A DNA stretch of 39,540 nt, taken from assembly GCF_000720175.1 (NCBI RefSeq), contig NZ_JOIX01000068.1, positions 1-39,540 of the forward strand, given 5' to 3'. Source of the stretch: Streptomyces sp. NRRL S-337 (GTDB lineage: Bacteria; Actinomycetota; Actinomycetes; Streptomycetales; Streptomycetaceae). A program made the position numbers and the translations under genes. The notes under the pieces were generated by a model that ran no database searches, was not told the origin of the DNA, and saw nothing but the letters and a program-made list of their open reading frames with translations. How positions within the stretch are numbered: position 1 is the stretch's first letter; the number at the start of each line of letters is the position of its first letter. This document shows positions 29,834 through 38,550 of the stretch, piece by piece.

Positions 29834-30907
29834 TCAGCCGATCTGCGCGCCGTAGGCCTTCAGGGCCTCCGGGACCGGCTGGAAGAAGGTCTCGCCGCCG
29901 CCCGAGCAGTCGCCGCTGCCGCCGGAGGTGAGGCCGATCGCGGACTCGCCGTCGAAGAGCGCGCCGCCGCTGTCGCCGGGCTCGGCGCAGACGTCGGTCT
30001 GGATCAGCCCTTCGACCGTGCCCTCCTGGTAGTTGACGCTGGCGTTGAGGGCCTTGACGGTGCCGTCGTGGACCTGGGTGGTGCTGCCGCTGCGCTGCAC
30101 CTTCTCACCGACGGTGGCCTCGGCGGCCTTGGTGATCTTCTGGGTGCTGCCGTTGTAGAGGTCGACCTCGCTCGGGTGCTCGGTGTTCCCGGTGTACTTG
30201 GCGAGGGAGTAGTCGTCGCCGGGGAACTTGGAGTCCTCGGTGGTCGCGATCTCCGAGCCGCCCTGCTTGTCCGACCAGCTCTTGACGGCGTTGCCGCAGT
30301 GGCCGGCCGTGAGGAAGTAGGGCTGGCCGTCCTTGACGACGTTGAAGCCGAGCGAGCAGCGGGCGCCGCTCCCCCAGATCGCGTCACCGCCACCGATGAA
30401 GGGCCTGAACTCCCCCTTGCTGTGCCGGAGTTCGATCTTGTCGCCGAGGCTCCGGGTGACCTCGGTGAGCCGGTCCAGCTTGCTGCCGGTGACCGTGCGG
30501 TCGGCGGTCACCACGACCTTGTTGCTGCGCGGGTCGATGCCCCAGGCCGTGCCGGGGATGGTGGCCTTGGCCTTCAGCGTCTGCCGGGCCGCGTCGAGCT
30601 GGGCGAGGGTGTGCTTGACGAGTCTGGCCTCGGCGCCCTTCGCCCGGACGGCCTTGGCCGCCGTCTCGCTGACGACGTTGACCACCAGCTTCTTCGCCTG
30701 CGCGTCGTAGTACGCGCCGGCCGTCCCGGTCTTGAGCTGGGACGCCAGGGTGGTGGCCGCGGCGGAGGTCAGCCTGGCCACCGTGGGGGCGGTGGGGGCC
30801 GGGGACGCCTGGGCGTTGGCGAGGGTGACGGTGGCGGTGGCGGCGAGGGCGAGCGCTCCGGCACCTGCCAGGACGGCGCGCCGGTCGGGTATGCGTCGGT
30901 GCTTCAA
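29834..30907 (-). CDS. Streptogrisin-type S1 serine protease with long propeptide
   Basis: 357 aa. Starts at TTG 30907 (GGGAGG eight bases upstream; homologues start MKHRRIP), an uncommon codon. Signal peptide RRAVLAGAGALALAATATV, then a propeptide (about 36-170) with SETAAKAVRAKGAEARLVKH, and the mature enzyme from about I171 ([20 protein letters not shown]). Catalytic triad His203 (TAGHC), Asp232 (DDYSLAKY), Ser313 (GDSGG). Cys184/204 and 307/334 fit the two disulphides of SGPA/SGPB-like enzymes. The propeptide is longer than in the paralogue at 32432-33340. A chymotrypsin-like extracellular protease. Confidence 0.94.
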   Translation of the reverse strand: MKHRRIPDRRAVLAGAGALALAATATVTLANAQASPAPTAPTVARLTSAAATTLASQLKTGTAGAYYDAQAKKLVVNVVSETAAKAVRAKGAEARLVKHTLAQLDAARQTLKAKATIPGTAWGIDPRSNKVVVTADRTVTGSKLDRLTEVTRSLGDKIELRHSKGEFRPFIGGGDAIWGSGARCSLGFNVVKDGQPYFLTAGHCGNAVKSWSDKQGGSEIATTEDSKFPGDDYSLAKYTGNTEHPSEVDLYNGSTQKITKAAEATVGEKVQRSGSTTQVHDGTVKALNASVNYQEGTVEGLIQTDVCAEPGDSGGALFDGESAIGLTSGGSGDCSGGGETFFQPVPEALKAYGAQIG

Positions 30908-31226
30908 CTCAGAGCCTCCCGTGGGGGGAAGGGCCCGGACTGTGGGGAGTCGCACGGGCCCGGAGAGTGAGATCCGGCACGAACGAACCGCCCCGCGGCG
31001 CAGCACCTCGGAGGGTCGCGTTCATGCCAACGTGCGGAGCCGAGTATTCCCACCCGTCTCAGTCGGGCACAAGACCGAGTTCCGGTCTCACGTACGGGAG
31101 TTCACGGTTCCGCCACATCGCGGTCACACCGATATCCGCGGACCGCGCTCCTGAGTGCGGACATCAACCGGGGTGCGCGTCGCCCCGGGCGGGCGCGTAT
31201 GTGAGGGTCCGGTCCGGCCGGAAAAC
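30908..31226. other. Protease upstream region
   Basis: No gene; frames here are shadows. It holds the streptogrisin promoter and a small dyad AGACCG-N5-CGGTCT (31073-31089). I could not assign -35/-10. Confidence 0.4.
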
Positions 31227-31251
31227 GCCCCCGCCGCGGAGCGGCGGGGGC
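31227..31251 (-). terminator. Intrinsic terminator of the slipin gene
   Basis: Perfect 11-bp arms, GCCCCCGCCGC and GCGGCGGGGGC, with a 3-nt loop, followed on the minus strand by GTTTTCC, 20 bp after the slipin stop. Confidence 0.8.
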
Positions 31252-31270
31252 AGGGGGCGGGCGGACCGGC

Positions 31271-32257
31271 TCAGCGGAGGTCTTCCGGGAGGTCCACCGG
31301 CACGTCGGCGGGCAGGTCCACCGATGCCTCGGTCGGCAGGTCCACGGGCAGGTCGGCCGGGTGCTCGACGTCGGGGAGCACTTCCAGCCGCTCCTCGCCC
31401 GGCAGCGGCTCCTCCGCGGCGGTCGCGCCGTCCGGGCGGCGCACCGGCTCCCGCCCGCCCGCGGCCTCCGGCGGGCCGGCCGGGACCTGGCCCTGCTGTG
31501 CGGAGCGCTCCAGGAACCGCAGCAGCTCCACGGGGAACGGCAGGACGAGGGTGGAGTTCTTCTCGGCGGCGACCGCCACCACTGTCTGCAGCAGCCGCAG
31601 TTGCAGCGCGGCGGGCTGGTCGGACATCGCGGCCGCGGCCTCGGCCAGCTTCTTCGAGGCCTGCAGCTCGGCATCGGCGTTGATCACCCGGGCCCGCCGG
31701 TCGCGGGTGGCCTCCGCCTGGCGGGCCATCGACCGCTTCATCGTCTCCGGCAGCGAGACGTCCTTGATCTCCACCCGGTCGACGGTCACGCCCCAGCCGA
31801 TGGCCGGGCTGTCCATCATCAGCTCCAGACCCTGGTTGAGCTTCTCGCGGTTCGACAGCAGGTCGTCCAGCTCGCTCTTGCCGATGATCGACCGGAGGGA
31901 GGTCTGGGCCATCTGGGAGACCGCGAAGCGGTAGTCCTCGACCCGGATGACCGCGTCGGCGGCGTCCACGACCTTGAAGTAGACCACCGCGTCGACCCGG
32001 ACCGTGACGTTGTCGCGGGTGATGCCCTCCTGGGCGGGCACCGGCATCGTGACGATCTGCATGTTGACCTTACGCATCCGGTCGATGCCCGGGATGATCA
32101 TGGTGAAGCCCGGCGGCCGGACCGCGGAGGTCAGCTTCCCCAGCCGGAGCACCACACCGCGCTCGTACTGCCTGACCACCCGCGCCGCCGCCATGAAATA
32201 CACCGCGCCGGCGCATGCCAGTCCCACTCCGGCCGTCACCAGTTCTTCGACCATCAC
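31271..32257 (-). CDS. Slipin/SPFH (band 7) membrane protein
   Basis: 328 aa; GTG 32257 (ATG 32254 adjacent) with CAGGGGG upstream. One N-terminal TM (TAGVGLACAGAVYFMAAARV), then the SPFH domain: VVRQYERGVVLRLGKLTSAV, RPPGFTMIIPGIDRMRKVN, NVTVRVDAVVYFKVVDAADA, VSQMAQTSLRSIIGKSELDD, GVTVDRVEIKDVSLPETMK. The coiled-coil region (RQAEATRDRRARVINADAE) leads into oligomerisation. Slipins form membrane microdomains and often pair with NfeD-type proteins; none is adjacent. The C-terminal tail has repeated VDLP/DLP units (ADLPVDLPTEASVDLPADVP), unusual for the family. Confidence 0.93.
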   Translation of the reverse strand: MMVEELVTAGVGLACAGAVYFMAAARVVRQYERGVVLRLGKLTSAVRPPGFTMIIPGIDRMRKVNMQIVTMPVPAQEGITRDNVTVRVDAVVYFKVVDAADAVIRVEDYRFAVSQMAQTSLRSIIGKSELDDLLSNREKLNQGLELMMDSPAIGWGVTVDRVEIKDVSLPETMKRSMARQAEATRDRRARVINADAELQASKKLAEAAAAMSDQPAALQLRLLQTVVAVAAEKNSTLVLPFPVELLRFLERSAQQGQVPAGPPEAAGGREPVRRPDGATAAEEPLPGEERLEVLPDVEHPADLPVDLPTEASVDLPADVPVDLPEDLR

Positions 32258-32353
32258 GGCCCCCTGAGGTGTGCCGTATACCGTCCGTGTTCGGGCTGCT
32301 TTTCCATGGTATGCCCGGGTCCGGAAGGCGGTCGAGGCGCGGGCGAGGGGGTG

Positions 32354-32395
32354 CCGGCCGGGTCCCCGTCCGCCGGCTGACGGGGGCCCGGCCGG
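32354..32395 (-). terminator. Terminator of the second streptogrisin gene
   Basis: A 17-bp stem with a single mismatch (32354-32370 with 32379-32395) and an 8-nt loop, 37 bp after the stop codon. Confidence 0.8.
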
Positions 32396-32401
32396 TCCTG
32401 C

Positions 32402-32447
32402 CCGGTCAGGAGACGCTCACGTCCCGTCCGGTCAGTAGACGCTCACG
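32402..32447. repeat. Direct repeat over the protease stop codon
   Basis: A 20-bp unit CCGGTCAG-(G/T)-AGACGCTCACG occurs at 32402-32421 and 32428-32447, period 26 bp, one mismatch. The second copy holds the last codons and the stop of the protease gene, so the 3' end has been partly duplicated. Confidence 0.75.
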
Positions 32448-33340
32448 CCGTACGCGCTGAGCGCCTCGGTGACGGGCTGGAAGAAGGTGGTGCCACCGGA
32501 GGTGCAGTCGCCGCTGCCGCCGGAGGTCAGGCCCAGGGCCTTGGTCCCGGAGTAGAGCGGGCCGCCGCTGTCACCGGGTTCGGCGCAGACGGTGGTCTGG
32601 ATGAGTCCGGAGACGATGTCGCCGCTGCCGTAGTTGACGGTGGCGTTCAAGGCGGTGACCTTGCCGCTGTGGATGCCGGTGGTGGAGCCGCGGCGGGTGA
32701 CGGACTGGCCGACGCTCGGGGTGCCGGCGCTGGTGATGTCCTGACTGCCGACGGTGCCCGGGTGCGACAGGGACGTGTTGGTGTACTTCACGATGCCGTA
32801 GTCGTTGCCGGGGAAACTGGTGCCGGTCGTCGGGCCGATGCTCGTGGTGTCCGAGGAGCTGGTGTACCACGGCGGCTTGCCCTCGGTGCAGTGACCGGCC
32901 GTCAGGAAGTAGTAGGTGCTGCCGCTGCGGACGTTGAAGCCCAGCGAGCAGCGCCAGCTCGGTGCGTAGATGGCGTCGCCGCCGGAGATGAACTTGCGGA
33001 AGGTGCCGGCGGTCCGGTCGATGCGGAGCGCACCGGCGTTGGCGCCGGCGGCCCGCTGGATCTTCGCGATCTCCGCCCGGGAGACGGTGCGGTCGGCGGT
33101 GACGACCAGGGTGTGGGTCGCGGGGTCGACCCGCCAGGCGGTGCCGGCGACATTCGCCGCGCGGACCGCGTCACCGGCGGCCGTGAGCCGGGCGGCGCTG
33201 AAGGTCTGTGCGGGGGCGGGGTTCTGGGCACTGGCGGTCGGGACGGCGATGGCGCAGGCGGCCACCAGTCCGGACGCCACGGCGATCAGCCGGGTGCGTC
33301 TCGCCACGCCGCTGCGGGGGGTGGTGCGCTCGTTCCTCAC
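32432..33340 (-). CDS. Streptogrisin A/B-like S1 serine protease
   Basis: 302 aa; GTG 33340 with GGAGG. Signal peptide [20 protein letters not shown] ending ASAQ, a short propeptide (about 40-117; [20 protein letters not shown]), and a mature enzyme from I118 ([20 protein letters not shown]), which is close to SGPB. Triad His150 (TAGHC), Asp180 (NDYGIVKY), Ser258 (GDSGG). Disulphides Cys131/151 and 252/279. The propeptide is much shorter than that of the 29834 paralogue. An extracellular protease; the nearby SSI could in principle inhibit it. Confidence 0.95.
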   Translation of the reverse strand: MRNERTTPRSGVARRTRLIAVASGLVAACAIAVPTASAQNPAPAQTFSAARLTAAGDAVRAANVAGTAWRVDPATHTLVVTADRTVSRAEIAKIQRAAGANAGALRIDRTAGTFRKFISGGDAIYAPSWRCSLGFNVRSGSTYYFLTAGHCTEGKPPWYTSSSDTTSIGPTTGTSFPGNDYGIVKYTNTSLSHPGTVGSQDITSAGTPSVGQSVTRRGSTTGIHSGKVTALNATVNYGSGDIVSGLIQTTVCAEPGDSGGPLYSGTKALGLTSGGSGDCTSGGTTFFQPVTEALSAYGVSVY

Positions 33341-33536
33341 TGATTCCTCCGAGGGGATCGGGGGGCCGCCGGTGGGCAGCCCGGTGAGGCGCAGCCGAAG
33401 GGCACGCGGAATCCGCACGTTCATTTTTTGCGTGCCCCTGACAAGCGCTGAGCGGGAGTCTCCGGCGCACCACCCGTTGAGCGCAAGAGGGCTTCACGCA
33501 TGTCTCGCGCCGGAAAACCGCCCGACACCTCAACAC

Positions 33537-33574
33537 CGCGCCCCGGCGGCCGTGTTGACGGCTGCCGGGGCGCG
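33537..33574 (-). terminator. Terminator of the LLM/ABC operon
   Basis: A 15-bp stem with one mismatch (33537-33551 with 33560-33574) and an 8-nt loop, 34 bp after the DUF1684 gene stop. Confidence 0.75.
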
Positions 33575-33607
33575 GGGGTGACCCCCCTCGGTCGTACCTG
33601 GGACGGG

Positions 33608-34393
33608 TCAGCGGACGGTGGGGTTCCGCTCCCCCGCGCGCAGGGCGACCGACAGGGTGTTGCCGGGCGGCGGGAAGGGGCACAGGAAGTGGTCGGCGAA
33701 CGCGCACGGCGGCAGCAGGATCCGGTTGAGGTCGACCGTGACGGTGCCGTCCGCGGCGGGCGCCGGCGGCCGCAGGAAGCGGAAGCGGTAGCTGTCGGTG
33801 CCGCTGGTGGCGTCGGCGAACACCGCCCACAGCGAGCCGTCGCCCTCAACCGCGACCTGCAGGGTGTGCTCGTCCCCTTCGAGGGTGAACGCGAGCTCCC
33901 CGGCGAGCCCCAGGCCCCGCCGCTGCCCGTCAGCGTTGCGCACCTGGATGGTGCGGCCCTGCGCGTACGGCCGGAAGAGACCCGGGCGCACCCAGCGCTC
34001 GTCGTGCTCGTAGACGTCGATGCCGGCGAACGACCGGCGGGCCGGCGACTCCGGGTCGAAGTCGCGCACCGCCCACCCGCCGTCGCGGCACAGCACCAGC
34101 AGATGCCGCTCGCCGAACGCCACCCGCGTCGAGGCGGGGTCCGGGTCCGGGCCGAGCCGGAACTCGCCGGCGGCCGGCCTGCCGTCGACGGTGAGCCCGT
34201 CGTCCGGCCCGGCCCGCAGGACGACCGCGTCGTCCTGCGCGGTCCAATGGCCCGGCAGCCCCTCGATCCGGCCGTCGGGACGGTCCGCCAGCCAGTGGGT
34301 GCCGGCCAGGGCGAGCGGGCCGTGCGGCCCGCTGATCGCGGCGCGGCGCCGCTCGCGCCAGTCCTGCCACTCCTCGCGTGCGTCGCTGCTCAT
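33608..34393 (-). CDS. DUF1684 protein
   Basis: 261 aa; the ATG at 34393 overlaps the upstream stop (ATGA). Sequence layout follows DUF1684: EEWQDWRERRRAAISGPHGP, HWLADRPDGRIEGLPGHW, FDPESPARRSFAGIDVYEHD, ATSGTDSYRFRFLRPP, and the signature VDLNRILLPPCAFADHFLCP followed by PPPGNTLSVALRAGER. No signal peptide. The biochemical function of the family is not known to me. It is the last gene of an importer/monooxygenase operon, so it probably takes part in processing the imported compound. Confidence 0.87.
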   Translation of the reverse strand: MSSDAREEWQDWRERRRAAISGPHGPLALAGTHWLADRPDGRIEGLPGHWTAQDDAVVLRAGPDDGLTVDGRPAAGEFRLGPDPDPASTRVAFGERHLLVLCRDGGWAVRDFDPESPARRSFAGIDVYEHDERWVRPGLFRPYAQGRTIQVRNADGQRRGLGLAGELAFTLEGDEHTLQVAVEGDGSLWAVFADATSGTDSYRFRFLRPPAPAADGTVTVDLNRILLPPCAFADHFLCPFPPPGNTLSVALRAGERNPTVR

Positions 34394-35733
34394 GCGGTGG
34401 GTCCCTTTCCTGCTGCGCGGACGGGCTGCGGCGGCAGCCCCAGGTGGGCGCGCAGCGTCGTACCGGTGTATTCCGTGCGGAAGACCCCGCGCTCCTGGAG
34501 GAGGGGTACCACCCGGTCGACGAACGGGTCGAGACCGCCCGGCGTCACATGCGGCACCAGGATGAACCCGTCGGCGGCGTCGGTCTGCACGAAGGCGTCC
34601 AGCTGCGCCGCGACGTCCGCCGGGGTGCCGATGAAGGACTGCCGGCCGGTGGTCTCGATCACCGTCTCGCGCAGCGACAGCCCCTTGGCGCGGGACAGCG
34701 CCCGCCACTTGTCGGCGACCGCCTTCGGGTCGGCGATCCTGACCCGGCCCTGCGCCAGCTCGCTGCCGGGATCCGGATCGAAGTCCGGCAGCGGCCCGTC
34801 GGGGTCGTACCCGGAGAGGTCCACGCCCCAGATCTGCTCGGCCGCGAGCAGTGCGTTCTGCGGGGAGACCTGCTGCCGGCGGATCTCGGCGGCGTGTTCC
34901 TGGGCCTCGGCGGCGGTGTCGCCGAGGACGAAGGTGACGCCCGGCATGATCGCGAGGTGGTCCGGCTGCCGGCCGTACGCCGCGAGCCGGCGCTTGACGT
35001 CGGCGTAGAAGGCCCGGCCGGCGTCGAGGCCGCTGTGCCGGGTGAAGACGACGTCCGCGGTGGCGGCGGCGAACTCCCGGCCTTCGAAGGAGTCCCCGGC
35101 CTGGATGATGACGGGATGCCCCTGCGGGCTGCGCGGCACGGTGAACTCGCCGCGGACGGTGAAGTGTTCCCCGCGGTGGTCGACCGGCCGGGGCGCCTCC
35201 CCGTCCGGCCAGGAATCCCACAACTCCCGTGCCACGGAGACGAATTCGGCCGCCCGGGTGTACCTGGCGGCACGGTCGAGATAGCCGCCGCGGCGGAAGT
35301 TCTCGCCGGTGAAGGCGTCGGAGGTGGTGACCACGTTCCAGGCCGCCCGGCCGCCGCTGAGGTGGTCGAGGGAGGCGAGCCGGCGGGCGAGTTCGTACGG
35401 CTCGTTGAAGGTGGTGTTGACCGTGGCGGCCAGCCCCAGGTGCTCGGTGACCGCCGCCAGGGCGGCGAGCACGGTGAGCGACTCGGGCCGGCCGACCACG
35501 TCGAGGTCGTGGATCCGCCCCTTGTGTTCGCGGACCCGCAGCCCCTCGGCGAGGAAGAAGAAGTCGAACAGTCCGCGCTCGGCGGTGCGGGCGAGATGCT
35601 CGAAGGAGGCAAAGTCGATCTGGCTGCCGGACCCCGGGACGGCCCAGACGGTGGTGTTGTTGACGCCGGGGAAGTGGGCGGCGAGCCGGATCTGCTTGCG
35701 CGGGGTCCGGGTCGTCGGGGTCGTCGGGGTCAT
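34390..35733 (-). CDS. LLM-class FMN-dependent monooxygenase (NtaA/SnaA/DszA group)
   Basis: 447 aa; the ATG at 35733 overlaps the previous stop. TIM-barrel with RLAAHFPGVNNTTVWAVPGS, RGLFDFFFLAEGLRVREHKG, LAALAAVTEHLGLAATVNTT, NEPYELARRLASLDHLSGGR, AAWNVVTTSDAFTGENFRRG, SPQGHPVIIQAGDSFEGREF. These follow the NtaA/SnaA/DszA subgroup of two-component monooxygenases that take FMNH2 from a separate reductase; no reductase gene is in the operon. Known relatives attack C-S or N-C bonds (alkyl-cysteines, dibenzothiophene, NTA, pristinamycin). With the importer it suggests sulphur or amine salvage. Confidence 0.92.
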   Translation of the reverse strand: MTPTTPTTRTPRKQIRLAAHFPGVNNTTVWAVPGSGSQIDFASFEHLARTAERGLFDFFFLAEGLRVREHKGRIHDLDVVGRPESLTVLAALAAVTEHLGLAATVNTTFNEPYELARRLASLDHLSGGRAAWNVVTTSDAFTGENFRRGGYLDRAARYTRAAEFVSVARELWDSWPDGEAPRPVDHRGEHFTVRGEFTVPRSPQGHPVIIQAGDSFEGREFAAATADVVFTRHSGLDAGRAFYADVKRRLAAYGRQPDHLAIMPGVTFVLGDTAAEAQEHAAEIRRQQVSPQNALLAAEQIWGVDLSGYDPDGPLPDFDPDPGSELAQGRVRIADPKAVADKWRALSRAKGLSLRETVIETTGRQSFIGTPADVAAQLDAFVQTDAADGFILVPHVTPGGLDPFVDRVVPLLQERGVFRTEYTGTTLRAHLGLPPQPVRAAGKGPTA

Positions 35734-36755
35734 GCGGTCTCCCTGGCGAGGGCGTAGCGGCTGGCCGGGCGGGGCAGGCCGAGGTGCTCGCGCAGCGTGC
35801 CGCCGGGGTGGCCGGGGCGCCGCAGCAGACCGCGCGCCCGGAGGACGGGGGCGGTGGCCTCGACGACCAGTGCGAGGTCCCGGCCGGGATCGGCGGGGCG
35901 CAGGTGGAAACCGTCGGCGGCGCCGGCCGCCCGCCAGTCCGCGATCAGGTCGGCGAGCCCGGCCCCGTCGGCCGCGTCGTCGAGCTCGACCGGCAGCGAG
36001 GCGAAGACCAGCAGGTGGCCGGGGTCGCGGCCGTGTGTGGCTGCGCGGTCGCGCAGTTCCTCGCGGACGGTCCAGGCGGTGGCCGGGTCCTCGACGCGGA
36101 CCAGGGCGAGGTCGGCGTGGGCCGCGGCCACCTCGCGCGCCGGCTCGTCGGTGGCGTCCACCGCGATGACCGGGCGGCCCTGCGGGGGCCGGGGCACGAT
36201 CGAGGGGCCGCGGACGGAGAAGGTGCGGCCGGTGAAGTCGACGTGGTGGAGCTTGTCCCGGTCGATGAACCGGCCGGTGGCGCGGTCGCGGATCTCCGCG
36301 TCGTCCTCCCAGCTGTCCCACAGCCGGGCGGCGACGTCGGCGACCTCGCCGGCCTCGGCCCAGACCTCGGCGGGCGGGGCGGCCGGCCGGCGGCCGAAGA
36401 GTGCGGCGTCGGCCTCGGTGGTGGAGACCTCGACGGCCCAGCCGGCCCGGCCGCGGCTGACCCAGTCCAGGGTGGCGACCGTGGTGGAGACGTGGAACGG
36501 CTCGGTGTGGGTGGTGGTGACGGTGGGGATCAGCCCGATGTGTTCGGTGGCGGGGGCGGCCCGGGCGAGCACGGCCGGGGCGTCGAGGCCGGGACGGCCG
36601 AAGCCGTCGCCGAGGGTCACGAAGGTGAGGCCGCCGCGCTCGGCGAGCCGGGCGAGCGCGACGACGTGCGCGGCGTCGTGGACGGTGTCGTGGGCGGCGC
36701 GGCCGGAGCACTGCGGGGTGTCCAGCGCGACGGCCAGGTGCAGGGGGTGGGGCAT
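35730..36755 (-). CDS. LLM-class flavin-dependent oxidoreductase (second monooxygenase)
   Basis: 341 aa; ATG 36755 with AAAGGAA. The same fold but a different subgroup: PHPLHLAVALDTPQCSGRAA, RGGLTFVTLGDGFGRPGLDA, HIGLIPTVTTTHTEPFHVST, LDWVSRGRAGWAVEVSTTEA, PPQGRPVIAVDATDEPAREV. It is only about 30% shorter than its partner. The gene is 26 bp from the SBP gene and overlaps the next one. Two LLM proteins together with an ABC importer occur in sulphur-source operons, where each may handle one oxidation step or one carries out transfer of FMNH2-derived peroxide. Specific role unknown. Confidence 0.9.
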   Translation of the reverse strand: MPHPLHLAVALDTPQCSGRAAHDTVHDAAHVVALARLAERGGLTFVTLGDGFGRPGLDAPAVLARAAPATEHIGLIPTVTTTHTEPFHVSTTVATLDWVSRGRAGWAVEVSTTEADAALFGRRPAAPPAEVWAEAGEVADVAARLWDSWEDDAEIRDRATGRFIDRDKLHHVDFTGRTFSVRGPSIVPRPPQGRPVIAVDATDEPAREVAAAHADLALVRVEDPATAWTVREELRDRAATHGRDPGHLLVFASLPVELDDAADGAGLADLIADWRAAGAADGFHLRPADPGRDLALVVEATAPVLRARGLLRRPGHPGGTLREHLGLPRPASRYALARETA

Positions 36756-36781
36756 GGGGTTCCTTTCCGGTCCGGCGCCGG

Positions 36782-37783
36782 TCAGTTGGCGGTCCTGGGC
36801 AGGCCGGGCGGGTTGATCCGCGAGGACGTGAGGGCCTCAGAGGTGAGCCCCCAGCGGGCCAGCACCTTGCCGTAGCGGCCGTCGTCGATGACCTTCTGCA
36901 GCGCCGCGGCGTAGGCCTTGACCAGTCCGCTGTGCTTCTTCGTGGTGGCGGCGATCTCGCCCTGGACGCTGCCGCCGCCGGAGAAGGTGCCGACGATCTC
37001 GGTCCGGCCGGCCGTGTTGACGTGGTACGCGGCGGTCGGGTTCGGGCCGAAGAAGCCGTCCAGCCGGCCGGATTGGAGCGCGAGGTAGGTGTCGGAGGGC
37101 TTGTGGAAGTACTTGATGTCGACCGGCTTGCGGCCGGCCTTCTCGTTCTCCTTGCTCCAGTCGACGAGGATCTTCTCCTGGTTGGTGCCGGAGTCGACCG
37201 CGATGGTCCGGCCCGCGACGTCCTTGGGGCCGCGGACCTTCCAGCCGCTGCCCTTCTTCGCCTCCATCGCGAGCCGGTCGAGCCGGTAGGTGGCGAAGTC
37301 GTACTTGTCCTTGCGCTCCTCGGTGACGGTGACGTTGGAGAAGACCGCGTCGAGCTTGCCGCTGTCCAGGCCGACGAAGAGGTTCTCCCACGACAGCGGG
37401 TCGAAGCGGGGCTTGAGGCCGAGGGTGTCGGCGACGAGGGTGGCGAGGTCCTCCTCCACGCCGATGAGGGTCTTGTCGTCGGTGGCGTGGAAGGTCAGCG
37501 GTGGGCTGCCGTCGGCGCTCACGCCGATCCTCAGCTCACCGGTCCCGCGGACCCGGGCGGGCACCAGCGCGGCGATCTTCGGGTCCTTGACGCCGTGGAT
37601 GCGGTGCTGGTCCGGGCCGATGTTGATCTTGACGCCATGGGCGCCGGTGACGGCGTTCCCGGCGTCGTCGCCGCTGTCGCCCGCGGCCGCGCCACCGCAG
37701 GCGGTGAGCAGCAGGGAGCCGGCGGCGAGGGTGAGGGCGGCGGTCAGGGTGCGGCGGTGCAACGGATGTCTCCTCATGTTCAC
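36782..37783 (-). CDS. Family-3 ABC substrate-binding lipoprotein
   Basis: 333 aa; the GTG at 37783 overlaps the upstream TGA (GTGA; ATG 37777 also possible). Lipobox LLTAC|G near residue 30. SBP_bac_3 core: GELRIGVSADGSPPLTFHAT, LIGVEEDLATLVADTLGLKP, VFSNVTVTEERKDKYDFATY, GRTIAVDSGTNQEKILVDWS, LDGFFGPNPTAAYHVNTAGR. Family-3 binding proteins serve amino acids such as cystine, glutamine and alkylated cysteines. It sits between the ATPase and monooxygenase genes, as in organosulphur import operons. Confidence 0.93.
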   Translation of the reverse strand: MNMRRHPLHRRTLTAALTLAAGSLLLTACGGAAAGDSGDDAGNAVTGAHGVKINIGPDQHRIHGVKDPKIAALVPARVRGTGELRIGVSADGSPPLTFHATDDKTLIGVEEDLATLVADTLGLKPRFDPLSWENLFVGLDSGKLDAVFSNVTVTEERKDKYDFATYRLDRLAMEAKKGSGWKVRGPKDVAGRTIAVDSGTNQEKILVDWSKENEKAGRKPVDIKYFHKPSDTYLALQSGRLDGFFGPNPTAAYHVNTAGRTEIVGTFSGGGSVQGEIAATTKKHSGLVKAYAAALQKVIDDGRYGKVLARWGLTSEALTSSRINPPGLPRTAN

Positions 37784-38550
37784 AGGACCTTGGAAAGGAA
37801 GGACGCGGTGCGCTCGTGGCGCGGGTGGTCGAGGACCTGGCCGGGCGGGCCCTGTTCGACGATCCGCCCGCCGTCCATGAAGACGACGGTGTCGGCAACC
37901 TCGCGGGCGAAGCCGATCTCATGGGTGACGATGATCATCGTGGTGCCCTGGCGGGCCAAGTCCCTGATGACGTCGAGGACTTCACCGACCAGCTCCGGGT
38001 CGAGCGCGGAGGTCGGCTCGTCGAAGAGCAGCAGCTTCGGTTCGAGGGCGAGCGCCCGGGCGATGGCCACCCGCTGCTGCTGGCCGCCGGAGAGCTGCCG
38101 GGGGTAGGAGTCCGCCTTGTCGGCGAGCCCGACCCGGTCGAGCAGCGCCCGGGCGGCCGCCTCGGCCTCCTTCTTCGGGCGGCGCAGCGCGGAGATCGGG
38201 GCCTCGGTGATGTTCGCCAGCACGGTCAGGTGCGGGAAGAGGTGGAAGTTCTGGAAGACGAAGCCGATACCGGTGCGCTGTTTGAGGATCTCGCGTTCGC
38301 GCAGCTCGTACAGCCTGTTGCCGGACCTCCGGTAGCCGACCAGCGCGCCGTCCACGCTCACCGAGCCGCCGTCGACCTTCTCCAGGTGGTTGATGGTGCG
38401 CAGCAGGGTGGACTTGCCGGAGCCGGACGGGCCGAGGACGACGGTGACCTCGCCGGGCCGGACCGTCAGGTCCACCCCTTTGAGGACGTCGAGCGAGCCG
38501 TAGCTCTTGTGGACCGAGCGGACGTCGACCATCACGGTCTGCGTGCTCAT
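37780..38550 (-). CDS. ABC transporter ATPase, polar amino acid type
   Basis: 256 aa; the ATG at 38550 overlaps the permease stop (ATGA). Walker A GPSGSGKST near 40-48, Q-loop FVFQNFHLFPHLT, signature LSGGQQQRV, Walker B LLLFDEPTSALDPE, H-loop THEIG. The GlnQ/ArtP-type layout (LRTINHLEKVDGGSVSVDG) indicates a polar-amino-acid importer. It pairs with the permease and SBP encoded on either side. Confidence 0.96.
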   Translation of the reverse strand: MSTQTVMVDVRSVHKSYGSLDVLKGVDLTVRPGEVTVVLGPSGSGKSTLLRTINHLEKVDGGSVSVDGALVGYRRSGNRLYELREREILKQRTGIGFVFQNFHLFPHLTVLANITEAPISALRRPKKEAEAAARALLDRVGLADKADSYPRQLSGGQQQRVAIARALALEPKLLLFDEPTSALDPELVGEVLDVIRDLARQGTTMIIVTHEIGFAREVADTVVFMDGGRIVEQGPPGQVLDHPRHERTASFLSKVL

